A DNA stretch of 64,000 nucleotides from Pseudoalteromonas undina (GTDB lineage Bacteria; Pseudomonadota; Gammaproteobacteria; Enterobacterales; Alteromonadaceae): positions 744,001 through 808,000 of the forward strand of contig NZ_AHCF03000003.1 of the NCBI RefSeq assembly GCF_000238275.3, written 5' to 3'. Position numbers and translations under genes: made by a program. The notes under the pieces were generated by a model. That model saw only the letters and a list, made by a program, of their open reading frames with translations, searched no databases and was not told where the DNA came from. Shown one piece after another: positions 16,886 to 27,204 of the stretch. Within the stretch, counting starts at the first letter, position 1; every line of letters begins with the position of its first letter.

Positions 16886-19699
16886 GTATCAACAGCTGCA
16901 TTTTCTGCAAGCACAACAGCTGCAGAGGAAGGTCTTGAAAAAGTTGAACGTATTCAAGTTACAGGTTCTCGTATTAAGCGTACAGACCTAGAAACTTCTA
17001 GTCCAGTCACTGTAATGACTGCTGAAGAGATTAAATTAAGCGGTTTCACTCGTGTGGAAGATATCTTGAATCAGTTGCCACAAATTGAAGCTGCTGAAAG
17101 TTCATTTTTAGCCAATGGCGCCACAGGTACTGCGACTGTAGATCTACGTGGTTTAGGTTCAAATAGAACATTAGTACTAATTAACGGCCGAAGAATGCAA
17201 GCGGGTAGTATTACCTCTCAGGTTGCAGATATAAACCAAATCCCTTCATCGTTGATTAAGCGAGTAGATGTTCTTACTGGTGGTGCTGCGGCTATATATG
17301 GTGCTGATGCTGTTGCTGGTGTTGTTAACTTTGTGATGGACGACCAGTTTGAAGGTATTTCACTCAACGTAGGTACTTCAGGTTATCAACATAATAATGA
17401 TAACAAATACATCCAAGGCTTGATGGATGAAAAAGACTTCAACTATGATACAGGTAGCACTGGTATCGATGGCAAATCTTACAGCATAGATTTCACTGTT
17501 GGTGGTGCATTTGATGGAAGCAAAGGCCATGCCGTTGGTTATGTAACTTACAACCGTCAAACTGAATTATTACAAGGCTCTCGAGATTACTCATCGTGTG
17601 CATTAGATAAAGCAGGTCAAGCTTGTGGTGGTTCTGGTACCACTCCAAATCCATTTTTCGATATCTACCCAGTAGTTGACGGCGAAGTTGATTACAAGCA
17701 AAACTTTTATGGATACTTAGATCCAAATGGTTCTGGGTTTAGAGAAGATGATGGTTATCGTTACAACTATGCCCCAGTTAATCACTTTTTAAGACCAAAC
17801 GAACGTTTCACTCTGGGTACTTTTATCGATTATGAAATCAACGATACTTTTCGCCCTTATTTAGAATTCTCTTTTATGCATAACAGAACTGCAGGTCAAA
17901 TTGCAGAATCTGGTACGTTCTATAATGATGAAATTTTATTTGACTACAATAACCCTTTATTGTCTGATACTCAAAAGCAACAGCTACAAGGTTTGTTTAA
18001 CCAAGATGGAAGTGACCAGTTTGTTGCATACATTGGTAAACGTAACATTGAAGGTGGTCCACGTTCTGATAATCTAGAACATTCTTCATACAGAATTTTA
18101 ACGGGTATGGAAGGTGAACTAAACGATAATTGGTCATATGATGTTAGTTATAATTATTCTGCAACGACGTCTAGCTCAGTATATAAAAATGATTTACTTG
18201 CACCAAAAATAGCTCCTCGTGTTGGTGCTGTAGATACTGAATGTGCTCAAGATGATGGTTGTTTATATTACAACGTATTTGAACTTGGTGGAGTAACACC
18301 TGAACAAGCAGCTCAACTTGCTGGTGTTGGTACTCAAACTGGTTTAGTTACTCAAGTTATATACAGTGGTTATGTTAGTGGTGAGTTCGATTGGACATTA
18401 CCTACGGCTTCATTACCTGTAGGTGCGGTATTTGGTGTTGAACGTCGTGAACAAGACTATGAGCGTGTATCAGATACTGTTTATGAAGAAGGTCAATTAT
18501 TAGGTCAGGGTGGTCCTTCACCAAGTCTATATGGCGTAATTGATGTAAACGAAGTTTATGGTGAGTTACAAATTCCAGTATTAGACAATTTAAATGTATC
18601 AACTGCAGCACGTTGGTCAGATTATTCAACAACTGGTTCGGACACAACCTACTCAATTGGTGTTGATTACACTCTTGCAGATACTTATAAGTTCAGAACT
18701 AGTTTTGCGAAGGTTGTGCGTGCTCCTAATATTGGTGAACTATTCGCAGCTCAAAGTCTTGGTTTGTGGAGTGGTGCAGATGGTTGTGCTGGTGATCCAG
18801 CAGCAGCAGATGCAGCTGACAGACCAACTTACTCTGCTAGTCAATGTGCCAATGCTAGTGTAAGTGCTGATCAATACGGTAACATTGGTGAATCACCTGC
18901 TGGACAATACAATGAGTTAGCTGGTGGTAATCCTGCGCTTCAACCAGAAGAGGGTGAAACGCTTACCATTGGTTTAGTAGCTTCTCCTTTTGAAAACTTT
19001 AACTTCTCTGTAGATTACTTCAAAATTGAGATTGAACAAGTTATAGGTGAAGTTGGTGCTGAGCGTATACTTAACAACTGTGCTGAAACTGGCGATGCAT
19101 TTTTCTGTAACAACATTACTCGTAGCCCATCAGGAAGCCTTTGGTTAGGTCAAGCAGGTTTTGTAACTAACCTTAGCGATAACATTGGTGGTAGAACATG
19201 GGAAGGTATTGATGCTACAGCTGCATATTCAATGGATCTAGAAAATGCAACTTTGAAGTTTGACATCAACGGTTATTACAGCATGAAGAAAGAGGTTGAG
19301 CCTATCCTAGGTGATTCATCTTTAGCATATGACTGTGCTGGTAATATTAATTCAGACTGTTTTGCTTCACCAAAATGGCGTCATACTTCTAATATTAACT
19401 ACATCCGTGACGATTGGCGTATAGGCGCTAAATGGCGCTATTACGGTGGTATCGATTATGATGGTGTTGATGATAAATCTTTAGTTGAAAATGGCGGGAT
19501 TGGTTCTTATAGTTTCATCGATTTATCTGGTACTTACTCATACAATGAGCATGTTACATTTACAGGTGGTATTAATAATATCTTCGATAAAGAGCCTCCA
19601 ATGGTGGGTAACACAATTGCTAGTAATGCAAATACTGTTGCTGGTTTTTATGATACCTTAGGCCGATTTGTACATGTTAGCTTTAACTTAAAGTTCTAA
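16832..19699 (+). CDS. TonB-dependent receptor (outer-membrane transporter)
   Basis: 955 aa. A signal peptide covers about residues 1-31 (cleavage near TTAA/EEG). A TonB-box-like stretch (EKVERIQVTGSRI) follows, then a plug domain (about 45-170) with TVDLRGLGSNRTLVLINGRR and AIYGADAVAGVVNFVM, then a 22-strand beta-barrel ending in aromatic Phe (VSFNLKF), as needed for BAM recognition. Such receptors take up siderophores, vitamin B12 or, in marine Alteromonadales, often oligosaccharides or peptides; no substrate genes are adjacent, so the ligand is unknown. The GGGAGAATCA before ATG is a strong ribosome-binding site. A terminator follows. Confidence 0.93.
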   Translation: MLNNKVSKAVRLAIAFGAVSTAAFSASTTAAEEGLEKVERIQVTGSRIKRTDLETSSPVTVMTAEEIKLSGFTRVEDILNQLPQIEAAESSFLANGATGTATVDLRGLGSNRTLVLINGRRMQAGSITSQVADINQIPSSLIKRVDVLTGGAAAIYGADAVAGVVNFVMDDQFEGISLNVGTSGYQHNNDNKYIQGLMDEKDFNYDTGSTGIDGKSYSIDFTVGGAFDGSKGHAVGYVTYNRQTELLQGSRDYSSCALDKAGQACGGSGTTPNPFFDIYPVVDGEVDYKQNFYGYLDPNGSGFREDDGYRYNYAPVNHFLRPNERFTLGTFIDYEINDTFRPYLEFSFMHNRTAGQIAESGTFYNDEILFDYNNPLLSDTQKQQLQGLFNQDGSDQFVAYIGKRNIEGGPRSDNLEHSSYRILTGMEGELNDNWSYDVSYNYSATTSSSVYKNDLLAPKIAPRVGAVDTECAQDDGCLYYNVFELGGVTPEQAAQLAGVGTQTGLVTQVIYSGYVSGEFDWTLPTASLPVGAVFGVERREQDYERVSDTVYEEGQLLGQGGPSPSLYGVIDVNEVYGELQIPVLDNLNVSTAARWSDYSTTGSDTTYSIGVDYTLADTYKFRTSFAKVVRAPNIGELFAAQSLGLWSGADGCAGDPAAADAADRPTYSASQCANASVSADQYGNIGESPAGQYNELAGGNPALQPEEGETLTIGLVASPFENFNFSVDYFKIEIEQVIGEVGAERILNNCAETGDAFFCNNITRSPSGSLWLGQAGFVTNLSDNIGGRTWEGIDATAAYSMDLENATLKFDINGYYSMKKEVEPILGDSSLAYDCAGNINSDCFASPKWRHTSNINYIRDDWRIGAKWRYYGGIDYDGVDDKSLVENGGIGSYSFIDLSGTYSYNEHVTFTGGINNIFDKEPPMVGNTIASNANTVAGFYDTLGRFVHVSFNLKF

Positions 19700-19722
19700 C
19701 AAAATAGCTACAAAAATAAATG

Positions 19723-19755
19723 AAAGCCCATACTTGGTATGGGCTTTTTTTTTGA
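19723..19755 (+). terminator. intrinsic terminator after first receptor
   Basis: Stem aagcccatac / gtatgggctt with a 3-base loop (ttg), followed by nine T residues. It separates the two receptor genes, so each has its own transcription unit. Confidence 0.92.
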
Positions 19756-19971
19756 AAAATTTTAAAAATTGGCTAAAGAGCAGGGTGATTTTAATTTCTT
19801 GTTAATTAACTTCTAGAGAAAAAGATATTTATTAGTAATGATATTTTGCGGTTGTAGCTGTATTTGATTAGTTTAAAAATACGGTCTAATCATAAATGCT
19901 TGGTTTTTCTTGTGTGAATGTAAACTAAAGACTTAAATTTGGTTACTTTTGTTTTTATTGTTAATGCTGTG

Positions 19972-20001
19972 TTGACCTTTAACTTCATCTAGGATTATTA
20001 T
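19972..20001 (+). promoter_or_regulatory. probable promoter of second TonB-dependent receptor
   Basis: TTGACC (19972-19977), 18-base spacer, TATTAT (19996-20001), in the same arrangement as the promoter of the first receptor. Both are also preceded by ttattgttaat. It lies in the 371-base gap 19700-20070, which otherwise holds only the preceding terminator and AT-rich DNA. Confidence 0.6.
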
Positions 20002-20054
20002 AGGAACTTAGCAAGTTTATAAACTTCTTGTTAAATAATAAAAATATAATAGTG

Positions 20055-20124
20055 TTCTAGGGAGAATCACATGTTAAACAATAAAGTTTCAAAAGCAGTT
20101 CGTTTAGCGATCGCTTTTGGTGCA
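20055..20124 (+). repeat. 70-base duplicated 5' leader/signal-peptide segment, copy 2
   Basis: Nearly identical (four differences in 70 bases) to 16816-16885. It covers the ribosome-binding site and the first 18 codons of the second receptor. Confidence 0.85.
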
Positions 20125-22962
20125 GCATCTACAGCTGCTTTCTCAGCAAGTACATTTGCTGCAGAAGAAGAAAATGCAGAAAAAGTAGAAAGAATTGAGG
20201 TTACGGGTTCACGTATTAAGCGCTTCTCTGAAGTTTCTCCAACACCAGTTACAACTATAACAGGTGTTGAACTTACGAATGCCGGTATTACAAACGTAGC
20301 TGATCTATTACAGAAACTTCCATCTTCAGGTGTTGGCTCTGCCCCAACAACTACAACAAACACAATTTTTGGTGCAGGTATTAATACAACTGACTTGCGT
20401 CAATTAGGTGAAGGTCGTACCCTTGTTCTTGTTAATGGTCGTCGTTACGTAGGTGCATCGGTTGATAATCCAGCTGTTGACTTAAATGGTATTCCGACTG
20501 AAATGATTGAACGTATGGATATCGTTCACGGTGGTGCATCAGCAGCTTATGGTTCTGATGCCGTTGCTGGTGTTGTAAATATTATTTTGAAGAAGTCTCA
20601 AGATACTATCGATTTTAATTACAAAAAATCTATGCCTGAGCAAAATGGCGGTGGTTCTGAATTTTTCTCATTCACTTTTGGTGGTGAAGGCGAAAAAACT
20701 AGCTTCATTACAAGCTTATCTTACTCTGAAACAGAGCAATTAGAAGCACAAGATCGAGACTTCCTCAGAAACCCTATCAACACAATGCTAAACCCTGATA
20801 ATGTTGATGATAAAGACGGTATTCCAGCAAGAACTTATGCTGAAAACCCTGGGCTTCAGACGTTAGGTATATATGATCGTGCTGGTGATGCATTTTTACC
20901 AGGTGGTCAATATGTTTTTGGGGACAATGGTGAGCTAATACCATTTGAGATTGGTGGAAAGACACAGCCCGCTCCAAATTCTCAACTTCGCTATTTTGGT
21001 GATGAGTTCTCAAATGGTTACAAATTTATTGAACACCAAGATTTGGCAACGCCACTTAACCGTTTCAATGTTTTTACAAACGTGGTAAATCAGTACCATG
21101 ACGACCATTCAATGAATTTTGAGGTTTCATTCTCTAAAGCAAGTGCTTACGCAGAGAGTAGCCCAATATTTCTTGCTGAAAGTCTTCGTGCAGATAACGC
21201 ATATTGGCACCCAGATGCTAAAGCCCAGTTTGCTGATGCAGGCTATGCTGATGATAGAAATATCACTGTATATAAGTTAGCTTCAGGCTTCGGTAATCGT
21301 ACTTATGAAGATGATCGTACTTCATTTAATACAACTCTTTCATTCCAAGGTTTATTATTGGAAGAGTATGACTATGAAGTATATTTTAGCTATGGTCGTA
21401 ATAAAAATGACACAACTTGGAATGGTGAGTTTTTAGAAGAAAACTTTAATAAAGCTATTGATGCTGTAATGGTAGATGGTGAAATTCGTTGTGCTAACAG
21501 AGACGCTGATGGAACCCTTCTTGGTGCACTAGATGGCTGTCAACCATTAAGCCTATTTGGCTTAAACGGTGCGTCGCAAGAGGCACTAGACTATGTAACA
21601 ACATCAGCTTCAATTTCAAAAGTTAAACAGCAACAAGTAATTGGTGGTGTTATCTCTGGTTATGCTTTTGATATGCCTGCGGGTGGAGTTTCTTTTGCAC
21701 TTAGTGCTGAGCATCGTAAAGAAACAGGTTCTAATGAGCCTGGTGCTGCTATGCAAAATAACCTAGTGTTTGGTAACTTTGTAAAAGCTTGGGATGGTGA
21801 ATTTACAGTTGATGAAATCGGTATTGAAACTTCTATTCCTTTATTAGTGGATGCGCCGTTTGTTGACTCTCTAAGCTTAGAGCTTGCTGCACGTTACATG
21901 GATTATTCTTCAGTAGGTGATAATGTTGCTTGGAAAGTTGGTTTCAACTATGCAATGAACGATCAGCTTCGTTTCCGTGGTACAAAATCAAAATCAGTTC
22001 GTGCTCCATCATTATCTCAGTTATACGCTGCAGGTACTCAATCATTCGCTTCTTATGGCGACCCTTGTGATCAAACACGCATAGCAACGGCTAATGACTC
22101 TAAAAAAGCTAATTTAATTGCTAACTGTAAAGCTGCTGGTATCCCTAACCCAGGGATTCTTGACGGTGATTGGAGACCTTCACAGGATTGGCGTCAAGTT
22201 ACACCGCCAAGTGTTAACTCGGGTAACCCTGAATTACAAGAAGAGACTTCAGATGATACTTTATTTGGTGTGATTTATACGCCAACAGAAAATATCACTT
22301 TGATTGCTGATTATTGGAGTTTTGATGTTGAAGACGCAATAAACTCGCTAGGTGCGCAGCGTGTAGTAAATGACTGTTATGAAGCTTCAAGCCTTGATAA
22401 CAGCGCATGTGCTCTAGTTGACCGTGATCCTGCAACACTAGATATTACTCTTGTTCGTAACGGTCCATACAACTTAGCATCTTATGCGTTGAAAGGTGTT
22501 GATTTAGAGGGTAACTATAAGTATGAAACAGAGTTTGGTTTATTTGATGTTCGCTTACTTGCAAGTTACTTAGAACACAGAGAGTTCAATACTGATGTTT
22601 CAAGCGAAAGCTATGAAATGACACCGACAGTTGGTGAAGTTAGATACCCACGTTGGCAAGGTAATTTAACAATTGGCTACAGCTATGAAGACTTATATGT
22701 TGGTATGGTTGGTAAATACCGCCATGCTACTGTTCTTGATAGAGAGTGGACAATAGAAAATAATGATTATAACGATGTACCTTCTTATACTGAGTGGGAT
22801 CTAAATGCACGTTATAACGTTAATGATATGGTTGAGTTACGTGCTGGTGTTGCTAACTTATTCGACGTTACACCACCAAGAAATCCTGGAACTTATGATG
22901 ATGGTGAGTTCTTTGATGTGTATGGTCGTCGTATCAACATTGGATTAAACATCCGTTTCTAA
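20071..22962 (+). CDS. TonB-dependent receptor (outer-membrane transporter)
   Basis: 963 aa with a signal peptide (about 1-31) almost identical to that of the upstream receptor, then EKVERIEVTGSRIKR, a plug domain with TTDLRQLGEGRTLVLVNGRR and AAYGSDAVAGVVNIIL, and a beta-barrel ending in NIGLNIRF. Beyond the leader the two paralogs are clearly different proteins of the same subfamily, so they probably take different ligands. No periplasmic, TonB/ExbBD or catabolic genes are next to them. A private terminator follows. Confidence 0.93.
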   Translation: MLNNKVSKAVRLAIAFGAASTAAFSASTFAAEEENAEKVERIEVTGSRIKRFSEVSPTPVTTITGVELTNAGITNVADLLQKLPSSGVGSAPTTTTNTIFGAGINTTDLRQLGEGRTLVLVNGRRYVGASVDNPAVDLNGIPTEMIERMDIVHGGASAAYGSDAVAGVVNIILKKSQDTIDFNYKKSMPEQNGGGSEFFSFTFGGEGEKTSFITSLSYSETEQLEAQDRDFLRNPINTMLNPDNVDDKDGIPARTYAENPGLQTLGIYDRAGDAFLPGGQYVFGDNGELIPFEIGGKTQPAPNSQLRYFGDEFSNGYKFIEHQDLATPLNRFNVFTNVVNQYHDDHSMNFEVSFSKASAYAESSPIFLAESLRADNAYWHPDAKAQFADAGYADDRNITVYKLASGFGNRTYEDDRTSFNTTLSFQGLLLEEYDYEVYFSYGRNKNDTTWNGEFLEENFNKAIDAVMVDGEIRCANRDADGTLLGALDGCQPLSLFGLNGASQEALDYVTTSASISKVKQQQVIGGVISGYAFDMPAGGVSFALSAEHRKETGSNEPGAAMQNNLVFGNFVKAWDGEFTVDEIGIETSIPLLVDAPFVDSLSLELAARYMDYSSVGDNVAWKVGFNYAMNDQLRFRGTKSKSVRAPSLSQLYAAGTQSFASYGDPCDQTRIATANDSKKANLIANCKAAGIPNPGILDGDWRPSQDWRQVTPPSVNSGNPELQEETSDDTLFGVIYTPTENITLIADYWSFDVEDAINSLGAQRVVNDCYEASSLDNSACALVDRDPATLDITLVRNGPYNLASYALKGVDLEGNYKYETEFGLFDVRLLASYLEHREFNTDVSSESYEMTPTVGEVRYPRWQGNLTIGYSYEDLYVGMVGKYRHATVLDREWTIENNDYNDVPSYTEWDLNARYNVNDMVELRAGVANLFDVTPPRNPGTYDDGEFFDVYGRRINIGLNIRF

Positions 22963-22977
22963 TATATTTAGATAATG

Positions 22978-23010
22978 AAAAGGGCTGATATTTATCAGCC
23001 CTTTTTTATT
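22978..23010 (+). terminator. intrinsic terminator after second receptor
   Basis: Stem aaagggctgata / tatcagcccttt with a very short loop, followed by a T-run (ttttttatttt). Confidence 0.9.
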
Positions 23011-23129
23011 TTCTAAAAAATAATCAGGCAATCTATAATTTTTTATGTTCTCAAACATCATTAATGCGTCTTCGTAATGTAATAAACTTTTTGTTAGTAT
23101 TACACTTATTAAATCTTCTGTATCCTTAA

Positions 23130-24881
23130 ATGACCTACACCCTCAGACCCTACCAAAAAGAGGCGGTTGAACGCACCGTTTTACACTTTAGAAAAACTAA
23201 CGCACCTGCTGTTATTGTGTTGCCTACGGGGGCGGGTAAAAGTTTAGTGATAGCTGAGCTTGCGCGTATTGCTAAACAAAAAATATTGGTATTGGCGCAC
23301 GTAAAAGAATTAGTGGAGCAAAATGCTCAAAAATATAAAAGCTTTGGCTTGCAAGCGAGTATATTTTCCGCAGGACTCAAAGAGAAGTCGTTAACTCACC
23401 AAGTTACCTTTGCCAGTGTGCAGTCGTTATCGCGCAATCTAGATAAACTTAATGAGCACTACTCATTACTTATTATTGATGAGTGTCACAGAGTAAATGG
23501 CGAAAAGAAAAGCCAGTACGGAAAAGTTATTAATGCGCTTAAATTTCACAACCCTGAATTAAAAGTATTAGGTTTAACCGCGACGCCTTACCGACTAGGG
23601 TTAGGCTGGATTTATCAGCATCATTACCATGGCTTTGTGCGTGGCAATAAGGAAAGCCTATTCAAACGATGTATTTTTGAATTACCTTTGCGCTATATGA
23701 TTAAAAATAACTACTTAACTCCCCCTAAAGAGGTTGATGCAGCGATTAGCCATTATGACTTTTCATCTTTAACTAGCAATGCATTTGGGCAGTATAGTAA
23801 TGAGGATATGAATGCGCTGTTAAAAAAATCGACCCGTGCAACTCAAACAATTTTACAGCAAGTTATTCAATATAGTGAGAACCGCCATGGCGTGATGATA
23901 TTTTCAGCTACGGTTATGCATGCACAAGAGGTAATGACTTATTTACCCGAGGATCAAAGTGCGCTGATCACCGGAGATACTCCCAATAGCGAACGCGATA
24001 AAATAATTAAACAATTCAAAGCTAAAAAATTAAAGTATTTAGTGAATATATCTGTTCTTACTACCGGATTTGATGCTCCCCATGTTGATTTTATAGCTAT
24101 TTTACGCCCCACTGAGTCGGTAAGTTTATACCAGCAAATTGTCGGTAGAGGTTTAAGGTTGGCTGAGGGTAAAGATGATTGTTTAGTAATTGACTATGCG
24201 GGCAATGGCTTTGATTTATTTTACCCAGAGGTAGGTGATAAAAAAGGCGATAGTGATAATGAACCCGTACAAGTGCTGTGTCCCGGGTGTGGCTTTGCCA
24301 ATATATTTTGGGGTAAAACAGACGCTGATGGCAAAGTAGTTGAGCACTTTGGTAGGCGTTGCCAAGGCTTATTAGAAGACGATAATGGGGTAAGCGAGCA
24401 ATGCGATTATCGTTTTCGTTTTAAAGAGTGTGAGCAGTGCGGCGCACAAAATGATATTGCTGCTCGAAAATGTCATGACTGTGGTGCTGTGATGGCCGAT
24501 CCTGATGATAAGCTTCGTAATGCGTTAAACCTTAAAGATGCATTAGTCCTTCGTTGTAGTGGCTTGAGTGTGACTAAACTTAAAGAGCAATTGTTAAAAG
24601 TTACTTATTTTGATGAAGACGGAGCCAGTTGTGATGAAGTTTTTGATTTAGCAAACAAAGGATCACAGTATTATTTTAATAAGCAATTTGGTAAGCGTGT
24701 AGGGCAGGGACAGTCACCAATTGAATTTATCAGTGCAGATCAAGTTATAAAAGCCCAGTTTGATTTAATACCACCGGATTTTGTGATTGCTCGAAAAAGT
24801 AAAAAGTATGGCTGGAAAGTAGCAGATAAACTTTTTGATTATAAAGGCAGCTTTAGAAAAGCAAACCAGCTAAGCCGATAG
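23130..24881 (+). CDS. radD: RadD/YejH-type DEAD/DEAH-box helicase
   Basis: 583 aa; E. coli RadD is 586. N-terminal TLRPYQKEAVE and VLPTGAGKSLVIAELAR (Walker A) are almost as in RadD. The DECH box (LLIIDECHRV), LTATPYRL, and helicase C motifs (TTGFDAPHVD, QIVGRGLRLAEGK) follow. The C-terminal half has Cys pairs (CPGCG, CEQCG, CHDCG) forming zinc-ribbon-like structures. RadD works in double-strand break repair and recombination, with SSB. It is a single gene whose promoter must lie in the short AT-rich gap after the receptor terminator. The start ATG agrees with the family N-terminus. Confidence 0.93.
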   Translation: MTYTLRPYQKEAVERTVLHFRKTNAPAVIVLPTGAGKSLVIAELARIAKQKILVLAHVKELVEQNAQKYKSFGLQASIFSAGLKEKSLTHQVTFASVQSLSRNLDKLNEHYSLLIIDECHRVNGEKKSQYGKVINALKFHNPELKVLGLTATPYRLGLGWIYQHHYHGFVRGNKESLFKRCIFELPLRYMIKNNYLTPPKEVDAAISHYDFSSLTSNAFGQYSNEDMNALLKKSTRATQTILQQVIQYSENRHGVMIFSATVMHAQEVMTYLPEDQSALITGDTPNSERDKIIKQFKAKKLKYLVNISVLTTGFDAPHVDFIAILRPTESVSLYQQIVGRGLRLAEGKDDCLVIDYAGNGFDLFYPEVGDKKGDSDNEPVQVLCPGCGFANIFWGKTDADGKVVEHFGRRCQGLLEDDNGVSEQCDYRFRFKECEQCGAQNDIAARKCHDCGAVMADPDDKLRNALNLKDALVLRCSGLSVTKLKEQLLKVTYFDEDGASCDEVFDLANKGSQYYFNKQFGKRVGQGQSPIEFISADQVIKAQFDLIPPDFVIARKSKKYGWKVADKLFDYKGSFRKANQLSR

Positions 24882-24917
24882 GCTAAGCTGGATATCTCAT
24901 TCATCATGAAATTAGGG

Positions 24918-25250
24918 TTATACTTCTTCTGCGTCTAATCCCCAACCATCGCCATAACCATTTAAGCTATTAGCGATACTTTCAATATATTGTTCTGCTT
25001 GGCCTAAAAGTGCGTGCTCTGGAACCATTTGTACATGGGCAATTACTTCCCAAACACCGGTATCTTTACATTTCTCAACATCAGCAGTTTGCACTAATGC
25101 ATCGTTTACAATCTCAGTTGCAAATTTTTCGGCATCAGCCTGTTGTTCAAATAAAATGTAAAAATCAATTTGTTGCATTTTACTTAAATCTACACCGGCG
25201 GCGGAAATTTCAGCAAGAAGCTGGCCATTATCATCATCAGGAAATTGCAT
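24918..25250 (-). CDS. rraB: ribonuclease E inhibitor RraB
   Basis: A 110-aa acidic protein with the RraB pattern: FPDDDNGQLL at the start, KMQQIDFYILFEQQADAEKFA, then a ferredoxin-like part and an acidic C-terminus (YGDGWGLDAEEV). RraB binds the C-terminal half of RNase E and lowers its activity, changing mRNA turnover. It is convergent with radD and stands alone. Confidence 0.9.
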   Translation of the reverse strand: MQFPDDDNGQLLAEISAAGVDLSKMQQIDFYILFEQQADAEKFATEIVNDALVQTADVEKCKDTGVWEVIAHVQMVPEHALLGQAEQYIESIANSLNGYGDGWGLDAEEV

Positions 25251-25479
25251 TTAAAACTCATAAAATTAGTGTTTACTCATTAGCGCTATTGTAACCAAAA
25301 TAAATCATTAAAGCGCAAGAATTTTTAGTTAAGCACACAGCGGTTTAAAAGATTCGCATAGAGCCAGCTAATATTTTAGACGCTGATAATGATTAAGTTA
25401 ATGTTAGGCTCATTATCGCTATGCTATTATTGTGTCGTTAATTTGTTGTTTTTTATGGGTACATAGTAAGGATGATTAC

Positions 25480-27204
25480 TTGTTCAATCAGTTTTTAAAA
25501 TCCGTTATTTGTTTTTGCTTATTTTTGAGCTTTTTCGCTATTGCAGCTGACAATAAAATTGAAGATTATGAAATAAAAGGAATTAGTGGAGAGTTAGAAA
25601 ACAACGTTGCTCTTTATTTAAAACCCTTAGTGGGTGAAAAACCAACGCGCTCACTGCGTCGTTACGCTAAATCGCAAGTTGAAGATAGCTTAAAGGCATT
25701 AGGTTATTACAGTTCAAATGTGACTATCGATTTTAATAAAGAGCATGAGCTTGTTGCGACTATTGAGCGCGGCTCCGCAACCCGTATTGAGACGCTTAAT
25801 ATTAGCGTTAACGGGGAAGCTAAACATGACCCATTAATTCAGCAAGTTATTGAAAGTTTAGAGTTAAAGCAAGGCGACATTTTAAATCATGGAATGTATA
25901 GCGCAGCCTATAAAAAAATTGAATCCGTTTTGTTGGAGCATGGTTACTTTGACGCAAAATGGCCTGCCCGAAAATTTGAAGTGTCATTAAAAAAACACAG
26001 CGCTATTATTACCTTTACCATTGAAAGTGGTGTGCGTTATCGCTTTGGTGATGTGTTAATTACCAATCAAAGCCCAGCAGAAAAATACATTCGCTCTTTA
26101 GCCCCGTTTGAAATGGGTGAGCACTATAAAGCATCTAAGATTGCTGACTACAACCTAGATTTATCGAGCACTCCTTATTTTACAAGCGTGCGTGTTTACG
26201 CTGATATTTCAGCTAGAAAAAACAGCCAAGTGCCTATTAAAGTGGACGTATTACATAAGCCCGCGAATAGCTACGAAATTGGTGGCGGGTTCAATACCGA
26301 ATTGGGTCCAAAGGTACGGTTTAAGTGGAGTAAACCATGGATCACGGAGCAAGGACACTACCTAGAAAGCAATCTTAATATTGCAAAAAAACAACAAGAT
26401 ATTTCTATGGCGTATACCATCCCTGTTAATAATCCGAATGATGATTTATGGCGTTTATCAGCAGGCTATAAGCTCGAAGATGAATTAGCCGACAATATTT
26501 ACAGTGAAATTTTAACCGCGCAGTTGCAAAGGCAATGGCTCACCGAGCAAAAATGGATAAGAACTGCATTTATCAGGCGCGAGCAAGAAACCTATCGGAT
26601 TGGCGACGGGCTAGAACGCACCACAGAAATGTTATTACCAGGTGTCAGTTATGCCCGAAAGCAATCGAAGGGAGGTACCACCCCTTATTCGGGAGAGCAG
26701 TGGTCTATATCGGCAGAGTTTGGTCTCGATAGTGTACTCTCTAGTACCAATATTGTTAGGGTGCAATTACAGCATGCATGGTTGCGCACTTATCTTAATA
26801 AGCACCTTGTGTTTTTAAAAGCAAACTTAGGGGCCATGTTAGTTGACGATATTAACAATGTTCCATATTCATTAAGGTTTTATGCTGGTGGCGATCAAAG
26901 TGTGCGCGGCTTTGCTTATCAATCAATCTCACCAGAAAATGACAATGGGGATCGCATCGGCGGTAAATATTTAATCGCGACGACTGCTGAATATAATTAC
27001 CAATTTGCCAAAAACTGGCGAGCAGCGTTGTTTGTTGATGGAGGGACGGCGACCAATGATTTTTCTGAGCAATTTGAAATAGGTGCAGGGTTTGGTTTTC
27101 GTTATTTAACGCCTATAGGACCAATAAGAATAGATCATGCGTGGGGACTCACTAAAGAAAGCAAAAGCACTCGTTTAAGTATTACCATAGGGCCGGAAAT
27201 TTAA
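25480..27204 (+). CDS. tamA: TamA, outer-membrane translocation and assembly protein
   Basis: 574 aa from a TTG at 25480 that has AAGGA seven bases upstream; the in-frame GTG at 25432 would put 16 extra polar and aromatic residues before the signal peptide. The signal peptide (SVICFCLFLSFFAIAA) is followed by three POTRA-type domains (about 20-270) and an Omp85 beta-barrel (bacterial surface antigen domain, about 280-574) with YAGGDQSVRGF. The E. coli protein is 577 aa. With TamB it forms a complex spanning the envelope, implicated in outer-membrane protein insertion and phospholipid traffic. tamB starts in the stop codon (TAATG). Confidence 0.94.
   Translation: MFNQFLKSVICFCLFLSFFAIAADNKIEDYEIKGISGELENNVALYLKPLVGEKPTRSLRRYAKSQVEDSLKALGYYSSNVTIDFNKEHELVATIERGSATRIETLNISVNGEAKHDPLIQQVIESLELKQGDILNHGMYSAAYKKIESVLLEHGYFDAKWPARKFEVSLKKHSAIITFTIESGVRYRFGDVLITNQSPAEKYIRSLAPFEMGEHYKASKIADYNLDLSSTPYFTSVRVYADISARKNSQVPIKVDVLHKPANSYEIGGGFNTELGPKVRFKWSKPWITEQGHYLESNLNIAKKQQDISMAYTIPVNNPNDDLWRLSAGYKLEDELADNIYSEILTAQLQRQWLTEQKWIRTAFIRREQETYRIGDGLERTTEMLLPGVSYARKQSKGGTTPYSGEQWSISAEFGLDSVLSSTNIVRVQLQHAWLRTYLNKHLVFLKANLGAMLVDDINNVPYSLRFYAGGDQSVRGFAYQSISPENDNGDRIGGKYLIATTAEYNYQFAKNWRAALFVDGGTATNDFSEQFEIGAGFGFRYLTPIGPIRIDHAWGLTKESKSTRLSITIGPEI

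Noticed and set aside
16816..20124. Duplicated leader as an insertion sequence or transposon end
   Set aside because: No transposase, inverted ends or target duplication; the repeat is confined to the 5' ends of two homologous genes.
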